Positions 34,531 through 42,687 of a stretch of 64,000 nucleotides of DNA are shown piece after piece. The notes under the pieces were generated by a model, which saw only the letters and a program-made list of their open reading frames with translations, had not been told where the DNA came from and did not search any database. The DNA comes from G963556115 sp963666605 (GTDB lineage Bacteria > Planctomycetota > SZUA-567): contig OZ223208.1 of NCBI GenBank assembly GCA_965140405.1, forward strand, positions 1,736,001 through 1,800,000, in the 5' to 3' direction. Each line of letters opens with the position of its first letter. Position 1 is the first letter of the stretch. A program made the translations under genes and the position numbers.

Positions 34531-35139
34531 GTGAAGAGTGCAAAGATTGCTTTCTCTGTCCTGAATGGGCGTATTGCTCCTGTATTTGATACAGCAAGTA
34601 ATATCGTCATTGTCGAGGTGGAAGATAGTAAAATTAATAATGAAGAAACGAATTCTTTCAATACTGAGGCAACGTATGAAAGAATAGAGTGTCTAAAAAA
34701 ACTCGGTGTGTCTGAAATTGTCTGTGGGGCAATATCGAGGGCTGTACAGGAACAGATTGAACTTAATAAAATTATAGTTACTCCATTCATTTCTGGTGAA
34801 TTTCCTAAGGTAAGAGATGGATGGCTTTGTGATGAATTATCAAAGGAGGTATATATTATGCCAGGATGTTGTGGACGTAGAAAAGGTAGAGGGCGTGCTT
34901 GTATTACAGAACGCCAAGTAAATGGTAGAGGTTTTGGTAGAAAGCTTGCAGGAGGTTCTCAGGGCAACGGCTCTGGTAATGGACTTGGCCGTGGGCAAGG
35001 TAATGGTTTAGGTCGCGGCTTAGGTTATGGCACTTGTATTAATCAAGAGCGTGGTCAGCGTAATGGCTTGGGCAATGGCTTCGGTAATGGGCTGGGGCGT
35101 GGACTTGGTAATGGCAATGGGCGTGGTACTTCTGAGTAA
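34531..35139 (+). CDS. NifX-family (FeMo-co-like) domain with Gly/Asn-rich tail
   Basis: 202 residues. Residues 1-about 105 match the NifX/NifB C-terminal/ORP fold (MKSAKIAFSVLNGRIAPVFDTA, VCGAISRAVQEQI). Residues about 110-202 begin MPGCCGRRKGRGRA and then repeat NGLGRG/GNG units about nine times. The start is GTG 34531 behind AGGAGG. An in-frame ATG at 34858 begins exactly at MPGCC and has an even better site (AAAGGAGG, 8 bases away), so a separate 93-residue tail protein may also be made. It is the first gene after the sigma-54 promoter. Such proteins bind metal-sulfur clusters; the ligand here is unproven. Confidence 0.82.
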   Translation: MKSAKIAFSVLNGRIAPVFDTASNIVIVEVEDSKINNEETNSFNTEATYERIECLKKLGVSEIVCGAISRAVQEQIELNKIIVTPFISGEFPKVRDGWLCDELSKEVYIMPGCCGRRKGRGRACITERQVNGRGFGRKLAGGSQGNGSGNGLGRGQGNGLGRGLGYGTCINQERGQRNGLGNGFGNGLGRGLGNGNGRGTSE

Positions 35140-35164
35140 GTTGAGAAAGTATAAAGGATATAAA

Positions 35165-35524
35165 ATGAAGATTGTATTGACAGGCTCGGGAGATTCTCTC
35201 GACTCTATGATTGATAAAAGGTTTGGTCGGGCAGCACTGTTTATAAGTTATGATCTTGAGAGTGGTGAATATACAGTGCATGATAATAAGCAAAATTTGA
35301 ATGCGGCTCAAGGAGCAGGGATTCAGGCTGCAGAGAAAGTATGTAGTATTGGTGCTGAGGCAGTTATAACAGGGCACTGTGGTCCAAAGGCTTTCAGGGC
35401 TTTGAGTGCTGCAGGTATAAAGGTTTACTGTGGAGCTGAAGGTAGTATATCTTCTGTGATCGAAGACTTTAGGTCTGGCAACCTTGTCGTAAGTGAGAGT
35501 GCTGACGTTGAAGGGCATTGGTAG
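35165..35524 (+). CDS. NifX/orange-protein-like cluster-binding protein
   Basis: A 119-residue protein of the dinitrogenase Fe-Mo cofactor family, starting at ATG 35165 (MKIVLTGSGDSLDSMID), with AAGGA upstream. The motif KRFGRAALF replaces the FGHC-type cofactor loop, and AVITGHCGPKAFRALSAAGI supplies a conserved Cys/His. The size and position just ahead of the two MinD-like ATPases match the orange-protein gene of the Desulfovibrio ORP cluster, whose product carries a Mo-Cu-S cluster. Whether this protein does is inference. Confidence 0.85.
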   Translation: MKIVLTGSGDSLDSMIDKRFGRAALFISYDLESGEYTVHDNKQNLNAAQGAGIQAAEKVCSIGAEAVITGHCGPKAFRALSAAGIKVYCGAEGSISSVIEDFRSGNLVVSESADVEGHW

Positions 35525-35543
35525 AACTTTTGGAGAGTAAGTT

Positions 35544-36395
35544 ATGAAGATTGCTATTGCTTCAGGTAAGGGTGGAACAGGTAAGACTACGTTGTCTGTG
35601 AATATTGCGCAGTCTGCTGGTGAACCTGTTTTACTGGTAGATTGTGATGTGGAAGAGCCGAACTGTAAACTTTTCCTAGACACTGTAATGAATGATGAAG
35701 AGGTTGTATCTACGCTTGTACCTAGTATAGATGAAGGTAAGTGTGTAGGTTGTGGTGAGTGTAGGAAGATGTGTCAGTTTGGAGCAATTGCTATGTTTGG
35801 CATGAAGCCTATGGTCTTTCCAGAGATGTGTCATGGTTGCGGTGGTTGCGCTCTCGTTTGTGCTCAAGGGGCTATTACTGAAACACCTAGGCGCATCGGT
35901 GTAATTAAAGAGTACTCTGCTGGTAATGTCACACTACTGGAAGGGTGTATAGATGTTGGTGTGGCTATGGCTCCACCGGTTATTAGAGAACTAAAAAAGA
36001 AGATAAATACTGATAAGCTGGTCATTTTTGATGCTCCTCCTGGGACTACTTGTCCGGTTGTAGCAACTCTTTCAGACGTAGACTATGTTGTACTCGTTAC
36101 TGAGCCAACACCATTTGGACTTAATGATCTTGTCCTTGCTGTTGATATGGTGCGAGAGATTGGTATCCCTTTTGGTGTGGTTATAAACCGCGTTGGTATG
36201 GGGGATAGCAGGGTACATGAATACTGTGTGGCTGAAGGGATTGAGATTCTTATGGAGATACCTAACGACAGAGCTGTTGCAGAGGTATATTCTAGAGGAG
36301 GATCTATCGTTGGTTCTCTTGAAAAGTACAACGAGCTATTTACTAGTCTGGCATGTATTATAAAAGAAGCAGCAGGAGGGGTGCACAGTGAATGA
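35544..36395 (+). CDS. MinD-like ATPase with inserted 2[4Fe-4S] ferredoxin, first of pair
   Basis: 283 residues. The deviant Walker A ASGKGGTGKTTLSVN is followed by DCDVEEPN. A ferredoxin insert (about 60-112) has both four-cysteine motifs: CVGCGECRKMC and CHGCGGCALVC. The ATPase then resumes (FDAPPGTTCPVV, VTEPTPFG). Such proteins occur in pairs in anaerobes and form the ORP complex, where a link to septum positioning has been reported; metal-cluster handling is another possibility. Its last 8 bases overlap the next gene, so the two are translationally coupled. Confidence 0.92.
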   Translation: MKIAIASGKGGTGKTTLSVNIAQSAGEPVLLVDCDVEEPNCKLFLDTVMNDEEVVSTLVPSIDEGKCVGCGECRKMCQFGAIAMFGMKPMVFPEMCHGCGGCALVCAQGAITETPRRIGVIKEYSAGNVTLLEGCIDVGVAMAPPVIRELKKKINTDKLVIFDAPPGTTCPVVATLSDVDYVVLVTEPTPFGLNDLVLAVDMVREIGIPFGVVINRVGMGDSRVHEYCVAEGIEILMEIPNDRAVAEVYSRGGSIVGSLEKYNELFTSLACIIKEAAGGVHSE

Positions 36396-37257
36396 GTTAG
36401 TCGTGATTAGCGGTAAAGGTGGTACTGGGAAGACGAGCATAACTGCTTCGTTGGCTGTGCTAGCAGGCAAAACAATTATAGCTGACTGTGATGTAGATGC
36501 AGCAGACTTACACCTTCTACTTGAACCAACAAATATTGAAAAGCAACAGTTCTATAGTGGAAATATTGCTAAAGTAAATTCTTCCTCGTGTATTCAGTGT
36601 GGTAAGTGTGAGGAGTATTGTAGGTTTGGGGCTTTTCAAACTGATAGTAATGGAGTGCCTTTTGTTGATCATACAAGATGTGAAGGTTGCGGAGTGTGTG
36701 TGAAGTTCTGCCCAAGTAATGCAATTGTCTTTGATGAAAGACATTGTGGAGAGTGGATGGTTTCTAATACTAGAGCGGGAAGTATGGTACATGCAAAACT
36801 AAATGTCGCGGCAGAAAATTCCGGAAGATTAGTGTCTACTGTGAGGAAAAAGGCGCAGGAAATCGCTATGACGACTGGTGTGAAAAGTGTGATAATTGAC
36901 GGCCCTCCGGGGATAGGTTGTCCGGTGATTGCCTCAGTAACTGGAGCAAGTAGAGCACTGATTGTAACAGAACCAACTGTATCGGGTGCACATGATCTTG
37001 ATAGGGTGTTAAAGTTGACCAAGCATTTTTCTATACCGTCTTTTGTATGCGTCAATAAGTGGGATATCAATTCAGAGATGACAGACTCAATAGAGGCTCT
37101 GGCTCAATCTCTTGGTGCAAAGGTTGTAGGTAGAATTCGGTATGATAGTGAGGTAAGTAAAGCTCAGATTATAGGTAAGACAGTTGTAGAGACTTCCGCT
37201 AAGTCTGGAAGTGATATAAAAGAAATATGGAAAGAGTTGGAAAGTTATACCGACTAA
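36388..37257 (+). CDS. MinD-like ATPase with inserted 2[4Fe-4S] ferredoxin, second of pair
   Basis: 289 residues, paralogous to the preceding gene. Walker A is ISGKGGTGKTSITAS, then DCDVDAADLHLLLEP. The ferredoxin insert has CIQCGKCEEYC and CEGCGVCVKFC, and the ATPase resumes with IDGPPGIGCPVI and TEPTVSGAHD. It starts at GTG 36388, overlapping the end of the first ATPase, with AGGAGG in that gene. The two probably form a heterodimer. The conserved DGPPG/GCPVI variant matches the second ATPase of ORP clusters. Confidence 0.92.
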   Translation: MNELVVISGKGGTGKTSITASLAVLAGKTIIADCDVDAADLHLLLEPTNIEKQQFYSGNIAKVNSSSCIQCGKCEEYCRFGAFQTDSNGVPFVDHTRCEGCGVCVKFCPSNAIVFDERHCGEWMVSNTRAGSMVHAKLNVAAENSGRLVSTVRKKAQEIAMTTGVKSVIIDGPPGIGCPVIASVTGASRALIVTEPTVSGAHDLDRVLKLTKHFSIPSFVCVNKWDINSEMTDSIEALAQSLGAKVVGRIRYDSEVSKAQIIGKTVVETSAKSGSDIKEIWKELESYTD

Positions 37258-37288
37258 TAAAAAACAAATATAAAAAAAAGGAAAAATT

Positions 37289-37627
37289 ATGAAGATTGCT
37301 ATTCCAGTAGCTGAAGGTAAGTTGTCAATGCACTTTGGACATTGTGCAAATTTTGCGGTTGTTGACTTTGACGAAGCAAGCAAGAGTATTACAGGCAGGA
37401 ACGATATCGAAGCTCCTCCTCATGAACCTGGTCTGCTACCTAAGTGGCTAGCTGAACGTGACGTTAGTTTGGTTATTGCTGGTGGTATGGGACAGAGAGC
37501 GCAAGGTCTATTCTCTCAGCAGGGTATAAAGGTGATTATCGGAGCACCTGCTAATACCCCTGAGGAGCTTGTAGCATCTTGGTCAGATGGGTCACTTGTA
37601 TCTGGTGTGAATATGTGTGATCACTGA
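37289..37627 (+). CDS. NifX-family protein, last gene of the operon
   Basis: A 112-residue member of the dinitrogenase Fe-Mo cofactor family with the loop HFGHCANFAVVD near residue 16, unlike the RFGRA version two genes upstream. IEAPPHEPGLLPKWLAE and VIAGGMGQRAQGLF are typical of the stand-alone NifX/YjbX proteins in ORP and Mrp clusters. The Cys and His in HFGHC could ligate a metal cluster. A strong terminator follows. No nif structural genes are present, so nitrogen fixation is not implied. Confidence 0.9.
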   Translation: MKIAIPVAEGKLSMHFGHCANFAVVDFDEASKSITGRNDIEAPPHEPGLLPKWLAERDVSLVIAGGMGQRAQGLFSQQGIKVIIGAPANTPEELVASWSDGSLVSGVNMCDH

Positions 37628-37655
37628 GTTAACAGCAAATACCAAGTATAAGGTG

Positions 37656-37695
37656 ATATTGCCCTGCTCGTTATGCGAGTGGGGCAATATTTTTT
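37656..37695 (+). terminator. Terminator of the NifX/MinD operon
   Basis: A 15-bp stem from 37656 to 37670 with 37676 to 37690 (core ATATTGCCC/GGGCAATAT, two G-U pairs), followed by TTTTTT. It closes the operon 28 bases after the last gene. Confidence 0.88.
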
Positions 37696-37816
37696 AAAAA
37701 CTCAATGTGAATCACAAACTATGTTAATGTTGATTTATTTGGAAAATAGCTTACAATTGTATGTTGTAAAATATAATGTAAAATATAACTTAACATTGCT
37801 ATATAAAGGTGTGATC

Positions 37817-39472
37817 ATGAGTTGGAATTATGAATTATTGATATATTTGGGCTTTCTTGCTCTCTTAGTAGGGCAGTTTGTATATCTTAATAGAAAAATA
37901 CAGAGTCAGAGTCTTGTTCAAGATGGTGAACTACGGGTCATGTCCAAAGGAGCATACTTCTGGCTGGTAATATTTCTTTTTATTGCATTCTCACCAATTA
38001 TTATTGATGGAGTTGGCTCTATAATAAATATGGCAAACGGAACCCAACAACAGAATATATCCAACGATGCTGTTGAGTTGGCTCGTTTGCTAGATAACTA
38101 TAAAGGGGTGATGTATACAATAATAAGTGTATTTATACTATTTGGTATGAGTAATGCCATTATAAATTGGAGTGGGCTTTCAAAGCTAAGAGAGGTGGAA
38201 GCAAATCTAAAACTTACTGAGACAAAACTTAAAACAGCTGTAAAGCACCTTGCCGAAGCAGAGAAACTCAAGCTAGAAATACAGGATGCAAAAACAGAAG
38301 CTCATTTAGTACTTACAGATGTAAATAAGATACTTCAGACAATATCTGAAGCAAAAGTTGGACTAGACTTAGCGAGTAAGGAAGCACGGGAAGCTGTAGG
38401 TAATATCAAATCTACAGCTGATGATGAGCGGGAATTCAATAACGCATACTTTGATTTTAATAATGCTATAGAGAAGAAACAGCTTGAAGAAAGTACTGAG
38501 AGTCTCAAATCGCTTGTAAAGTTTGTAGAAGATAACCCTGATGATGTGAAATGGCAGGGAAGTTTGGCTGATTGCTATTTAAAGTTAGGCGATCTAAAGA
38601 TGTCACGCGGAAATCCATTCGAAGCAGAATCTTGCTACAATAGTTGTTTGCAAATTCGTCAAAAGCTTGTCAAGGAGGATCCATCGAATGCAGAGCTACA
38701 GTCTGAGTTGGCTCAGATATATAGTGTTCTTGCTGGTATTGGTAAGGTTGTAAATAATCTCGATGGTGCAAAAAAATATCATAAAATGAGTATACAAATC
38801 ATGCAAGAACTGACAGAGAAAAATAGCATGGATAATTCATGGATGTTCTACCTTGGGGTGTACTGCAATAAATACGGGAATTTTGAAATAATTAGAGGAA
38901 GCGTTGAGTCTGGTAAAGAATACCTGACTAGAGCATCTGAAATATTTGATAAGCTTGCAAAAATCGATCCTTTCGATATAAAATGGCAGAAGCATAATGT
39001 TGTATGTTATAAAAATTTGGCTGATGCATTTCTTAGAAATGGTGACTATACTAGTGGTGGTATGTGTATTGAAAAAGCGCTCGCAGGTGCAAAACTCTTA
39101 TTATCTAAGGCTCCTAACAGCATCTCAAGGCTACGTATAATTGCTTTTTGCTATAATGTAGCAGGAGAACTGAAAAGGGTTGAGGGGGATATAGAAAATG
39201 CAACTACTCTCTATGAAGCAGCACTTGCAACTTTTGATAAGTTGATATCAAAGGGGCTTATCGACCTAGATGATCAGCATGAAATAGTAATGCTCAACTA
39301 CAACCTATATACTATAAATAGTTCTTCAAATAAGAAAAAAGCATTAGAGCATGCACAGATTGCTAAAGACTGGCTAGAAGTATTGATCGTTGATAAAGGC
39401 TTCTTCTTTGATTCTGAAGATGCCAGTAAACTCCAAGAGTTACAAGAGTATATTGAAAGAAAGAAGAGATAG
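37817..39472 (+). CDS. Membrane-anchored coiled-coil/TPR protein
   Basis: 551 residues from ATG 37817 (MSWNYELLIYLGF), preceded by AAAGG. Three hydrophobic segments occupy about residues 5-25, 45-68 and 90-112. A coiled coil follows (about 120-205; VEANLKLTETKLKTAVKHLAEAEKL). The C-terminal half is a row of TPR-like helical pairs (WQGSLADCYLKLGDLKMSRGN, LAQIYSVLAGIGKV, LADAFLRNGD). It is a predicted scaffold facing the cytosol or periplasm. The longer frame reaching back to 37673 runs into the terminator and is rejected. It has no clear link to the ORP operon apart from position. Confidence 0.75.
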   Translation: MSWNYELLIYLGFLALLVGQFVYLNRKIQSQSLVQDGELRVMSKGAYFWLVIFLFIAFSPIIIDGVGSIINMANGTQQQNISNDAVELARLLDNYKGVMYTIISVFILFGMSNAIINWSGLSKLREVEANLKLTETKLKTAVKHLAEAEKLKLEIQDAKTEAHLVLTDVNKILQTISEAKVGLDLASKEAREAVGNIKSTADDEREFNNAYFDFNNAIEKKQLEESTESLKSLVKFVEDNPDDVKWQGSLADCYLKLGDLKMSRGNPFEAESCYNSCLQIRQKLVKEDPSNAELQSELAQIYSVLAGIGKVVNNLDGAKKYHKMSIQIMQELTEKNSMDNSWMFYLGVYCNKYGNFEIIRGSVESGKEYLTRASEIFDKLAKIDPFDIKWQKHNVVCYKNLADAFLRNGDYTSGGMCIEKALAGAKLLLSKAPNSISRLRIIAFCYNVAGELKRVEGDIENATTLYEAALATFDKLISKGLIDLDDQHEIVMLNYNLYTINSSSNKKKALEHAQIAKDWLEVLIVDKGFFFDSEDASKLQELQEYIERKKR

Positions 39473-39593
39473 AATACAGGAGTATTTACTACTATACTTG
39501 TATATAATTTTAAATACGCTCAGTATCTGATAATACTTATTAATTTCAATAATTCTGCGAGAAAATTTATCATTATAAAATGGAGGATATATT

Positions 39594-39752
39594 ATGGGTG
39601 GATGTTGTGGAAGAAAGATCAGGGGGAATAGGTACGGGCTTATGAAGACTAAGACCAAGAAGGGGCGGAAGCTCTGGCGTGGCAGCAAGAGCGTTGGGTG
39701 TAGCATTGGAAAGATCGGTAAATCTGGCTGGATAAAGGAGCCCGATTTGTAA
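39594..39752 (+). CDS. 52-residue CCGR mini-protein
   Basis: A short, highly basic protein starting MGGCCGRKIRGNRYG and ending SGWIKEPDL. Its ribosome site GGAGG and start context (GGATATATTATG-G) closely match the internal start at 34858 in the NifX-tail gene, and both coding parts share the GGATGTTGTGGA start. Three cysteines (two adjacent) could bind metal. It follows the TPR gene by 121 bases. I find no domain, but the paralogy makes it a probable real gene. Confidence 0.65.
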   Translation: MGGCCGRKIRGNRYGLMKTKTKKGRKLWRGSKSVGCSIGKIGKSGWIKEPDL

Positions 39753-39824
39753 AATTGGAATATCATTACTACGCCATGATTTATTGATAATATTGAAATT
39801 CCTAAGAGTATATCTATGTTGACA

Positions 39825-40967
39825 TTATTTGTTCTTGGTCAAGGCTGTGAAGGTATAGAGGATCTCTCTGGTGGTATTTTTCATATACTCTTCAGCGTTT
39901 TCGATCGCAGTTTCAAGTGTTACTGGGCCTGGACAGATTGAGAAGGTCGCAGTAATTCCACAGTCTCGAAGCTCTTCAATTTTATCACCAATACAGCCAG
40001 CTAGTGCAATACATGGGATGTTGTACTTCTTAGCAATATTTGCAACCCCAGCAGGAGCTTTACCAAACTTTGTTTGAAAGTCTATTTGTCCCTCAGCCGT
40101 TATCACAAGATCAGCTCCTTTGATCTTCTCTTCAAGTCCTACTGCTGCAAATACTAAATCAATGCCTTTTGCTAGAAGTGCATTTGTAAATACCACCAAC
40201 CCTGCGCCAAGACCGCCAGCTGCTCCTGCGCCCTTCATTCTATCAATATTTAGATCTAATTGTTTTTTAACAACCTCGGCAAAATTCTTCAGACCTTTGT
40301 CTAAAAATTCAATGTCTCCTTGGCTTGCCCCCTTCTGTTTGCCATATACATATGCTGCTCCATTTATACCTGAAAGAGGGTTCTCTACATCACAGGCAAC
40401 TTCAAATTCCACATCCTTTATTTCTGTAAGTAAACCTCTCATATCGATAGTCGCTATATTGATAAGTTCTTGACCTATAGGGGTAAGTTCTTCACCAGTT
40501 TTGTTGTAAAACTTGGCTCCTAGTGCAGCAGCCATACCGATACCAGCATCGTTTGTCGCACTGCCACCAATTCCAAGGATGATCTTTTTTGCGCCTTTTT
40601 CGATAGCGTCCTTAATCAATTCACCTGTGCCGAATGTTGTCGTAAGGAGAGCATTTTTTTCATCGTCCTTTAGTAGAGCAATACCACTGGTAAGTGCCAT
40701 TTCTATGGCTGCGGTTTTACTGGACTCTACAAAGGTGTAGCTAGCTTTGATAGGTCTGAATAGTGGATCATTAACCTCACAGGTGATGAGTTCACCACCA
40801 AGAGCTCCTTGTAGTACATCAACCAGCCCGTCACCTCCGTCAGCAACAGGGACTATTGTGGTCTCAATATTTTCATCGTATTCATTGATACTTTCATCGA
40901 TTATTTTTGCTGCTTCGCTAGCTGTAAGGCTAGATTTGAGTGCGTTTGGTGCGATTACGATTCTCAT
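39825..40967 (-). CDS. Glycerate kinase (GlxK/GarK family)
   Basis: A 380-residue enzyme phosphorylating glycerate (to 2- or 3-phosphoglycerate) with ATP. Signatures are MRIVIAPNALKSSLTASEAA at the start, VPVADGGDG, GIGGSATNDAGIGMAAALGAKFY and GAGAAGGLGAGL. Its ATG at 40967 follows AGGAAC; a longer frame up to 41018 has no ribosome site. Length is normal. It is alone, facing the TPR/CCGR genes, and could feed serine or glyoxylate carbon into glycolysis. Confidence 0.92.
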   Translation of the reverse strand: MRIVIAPNALKSSLTASEAAKIIDESINEYDENIETTIVPVADGGDGLVDVLQGALGGELITCEVNDPLFRPIKASYTFVESSKTAAIEMALTSGIALLKDDEKNALLTTTFGTGELIKDAIEKGAKKIILGIGGSATNDAGIGMAAALGAKFYNKTGEELTPIGQELINIATIDMRGLLTEIKDVEFEVACDVENPLSGINGAAYVYGKQKGASQGDIEFLDKGLKNFAEVVKKQLDLNIDRMKGAGAAGGLGAGLVVFTNALLAKGIDLVFAAVGLEEKIKGADLVITAEGQIDFQTKFGKAPAGVANIAKKYNIPCIALAGCIGDKIEELRDCGITATFSICPGPVTLETAIENAEEYMKNTTREILYTFTALTKNK

Positions 40968-41377
40968 GATTAATTTGTTCCTAACTGTAGTCTTGTTCAA
41001 AGAATGCTGAGGTTTCATAGCGATTTGTATAGTGCTAGTATATTAGCCAATTTCAGCAATGATAAGTTTGTTTTATTCGCTATGCTTTGAGGTGATCATA
41101 GCGATATTTTTACTATTATACTAATAGTGTACTACAAGTCAAATAATTGTTAAACACTATATTATAATGAAACGATACTTTATTAATGGTAGTCAGATAT
41201 GATTTCTAAAATATATAGTTAGTTTTAATGTTTAACAATATTTTTTAGTTTGAGCGTTGTAGTGACAGTAATCTTGGGATTATCAATTAATACTGGGTTT
41301 GCAGGGTTGATTACATTATTTATAGTTCTGCTTGTGGGATGAGATATGGTGTATTAAACTACTCTTGTCCTAAGTGA
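40968..41377. other. Intergenic region with the glycerate kinase promoter
   Basis: About 410 bases. No intact gene. A short hydrophobic open stretch near 41255-41342 (SINTGFAGLITLFIVLLVG) ends in a stop; it may be a transporter remnant connected with the sdaA fragment, but it is too short to name. Confidence 0.4.
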
Positions 41378-41626
41378 TCAAGCCGTATGGGACTAGAGCC
41401 AAACCTTGGACTTAAATGTGATCCAATATATAGGCTTGTGCAGATACCTTGTATTGAGAGAAATACTTTTGCTGCTGTCAGAGCCATCTCGTGTGCAGAG
41501 TATGCTTTGCTCTCAGGCGGTATTCACGGAGTGATCTATGATGATGTTGTTGTTGCTATGAAGAAGACAGGGCTTGATATGTCTAATCGGTATCGTGAGA
41601 CTTCACTAAGAGGTCTTGTTATGAAC
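41378..41626 (+). pseudogene. sdaA: L-serine dehydratase C-terminal remnant
   Basis: The frame from about 41378 reads MGLEPNLGLKCDP and VQIPCIERNTFAAVRAIS, then DDVVVAMKKTGLDMSNRYRETS. This is the C-terminal end of the alpha part of bacterial Fe-S L-serine dehydratase (normally HNLGLTCDPIGGLVQIPCIERN). Both Fe-S cysteines in this part remain. Everything before MGLEP is missing, with a stop just upstream, and GG after DPI is replaced by YR. Past 41626 the frame runs into the opposite radical SAM gene and is no longer homologous. A dead gene. Confidence 0.75.
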
Positions 41627-41669
41627 CATAATTTTATACTCTGTCTAGGGGACGCTTTTCTCTTTGAGC

Positions 41670-42593
41670 TTATCCACGGTAGCCTTGGTAAGTTTTTCTA
41701 CGTTCGAACTCTTGTTCTATTGCGTAACGGACTCTATTGTGATCTAGGCACCAATCTGGTGCAACGTGCTTCTCTTTACTGGCAGATGCCCCCCAGAGGC
41801 GGTGGATGATTATTTCAGGTGGTGTCTCTTCTAGGAGATCGCATACTAGATTTACATGCTCTTTTTCAGTTGGAATTTTGAAGGGGTTCTTTAGATATTC
41901 TCTACCTAGCCTGCTTCCTTTTACTATGTGTAAGTTATGAATCTTTATTCCGTCTGTTCCTGCTTTAATAGCTGTTTGTAACGTATTGCGTGAGTCTTCT
42001 GCCGTCTCACCTGGTAGACCTGTAATCATATGGGTGCAGAGTTCTATGCCTCTGCCTTTACTCATATTCATTGCCTCAATATATTGCCCTGTAGTGTGTC
42101 CTCTATTCATACTTTGCAGCGTGCCATCATTTGATGTTTGTAAACCATATTCAATCTGAATTAGTTTGTCCTTTGCTAGCTCTTCAATCATTGAGAGCTT
42201 CTCTTCATCAATACAGTCTGGGCGTGTACCGATCGCTATACCGATAATTCCTTCTACACTAAGGGCCTCTTTATACAATTTGTAGAGCTCATCACAGCTG
42301 GCATTGGTATTACTGTATGCTTGGAAGTAGGCAATATATAGGCGGACTCCGAGGCGTTTTCTGAGTATCTTTACGCCTAGTTCTGTCTGTTCATGCACTG
42401 TGCGCTCTTTTGAGCGGGGATTTGGGTTGAATGATGAGTTCTCACACCATGCGCAACCTGTTTCTGTTGCACCTGCTACTCTATTTGGGCAATCAAACCC
42501 TCCATCGACAGAAATTTTATGAACCTTCTCTCCGTAGCGGTTTTTTAGGTGACTACCGAATCTGTTGTAATAATAGTTATCGTATGGAAGCAT
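41670..42593 (-). CDS. TIGR01212-family radical SAM protein (YhcC-like)
   Basis: 307 residues. The cluster motif lies in FDCPNRVAGATETGCAWCENSSFNP (residues about 33-57), where the longer cysteine spacing is characteristic of the family. Other signatures are YFQAYSNTNAS, GIAIGTRPDCI, YGLQTSNDGTLQSMNRGH and the C-terminal PDWCLDHNRVR. The family is conserved across bacteria, is related to the tRNA-modifying Elp3 group, and has no settled function. ATG at 42593 has AAAGGAT before it. Confidence 0.9.
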   Translation of the reverse strand: MLPYDNYYYNRFGSHLKNRYGEKVHKISVDGGFDCPNRVAGATETGCAWCENSSFNPNPRSKERTVHEQTELGVKILRKRLGVRLYIAYFQAYSNTNASCDELYKLYKEALSVEGIIGIAIGTRPDCIDEEKLSMIEELAKDKLIQIEYGLQTSNDGTLQSMNRGHTTGQYIEAMNMSKGRGIELCTHMITGLPGETAEDSRNTLQTAIKAGTDGIKIHNLHIVKGSRLGREYLKNPFKIPTEKEHVNLVCDLLEETPPEIIIHRLWGASASKEKHVAPDWCLDHNRVRYAIEQEFERRKTYQGYRG

Positions 42594-42687
42594 CTTTATC
42601 CTTTGTGAACTCTTTTCTTGTTTGACAGTAATGCTATTATAGTAATAATAGGGTCTGTATAAAGTAGTTATTTACTGAGGAATAATT

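Noticed and set aside
35039..35683. 214-codon minus-strand open frame opposite the NifX-like genes
   Set aside because: It spans three clear plus-strand genes and has no conserved motif; it arises from the Gly/Asn-rich repeats.
34531..37627. Nitrogen fixation genes
   Set aside because: The NifX-like proteins are of the stand-alone ORP type; no nifHDK, nifE, nifN or nifB is present.
37673..37816. 48-codon N-terminal extension of the TPR protein
   Set aside because: It would begin inside the terminator of the preceding operon; the ATG at 37817 has a ribosome site and begins the first membrane helix.
41627..41809. C-terminal extension of the sdaA-like frame into the TIGR01212 gene
   Set aside because: Similarity to serine dehydratase ends near 41626; the rest is antisense to a well-supported radical SAM gene.
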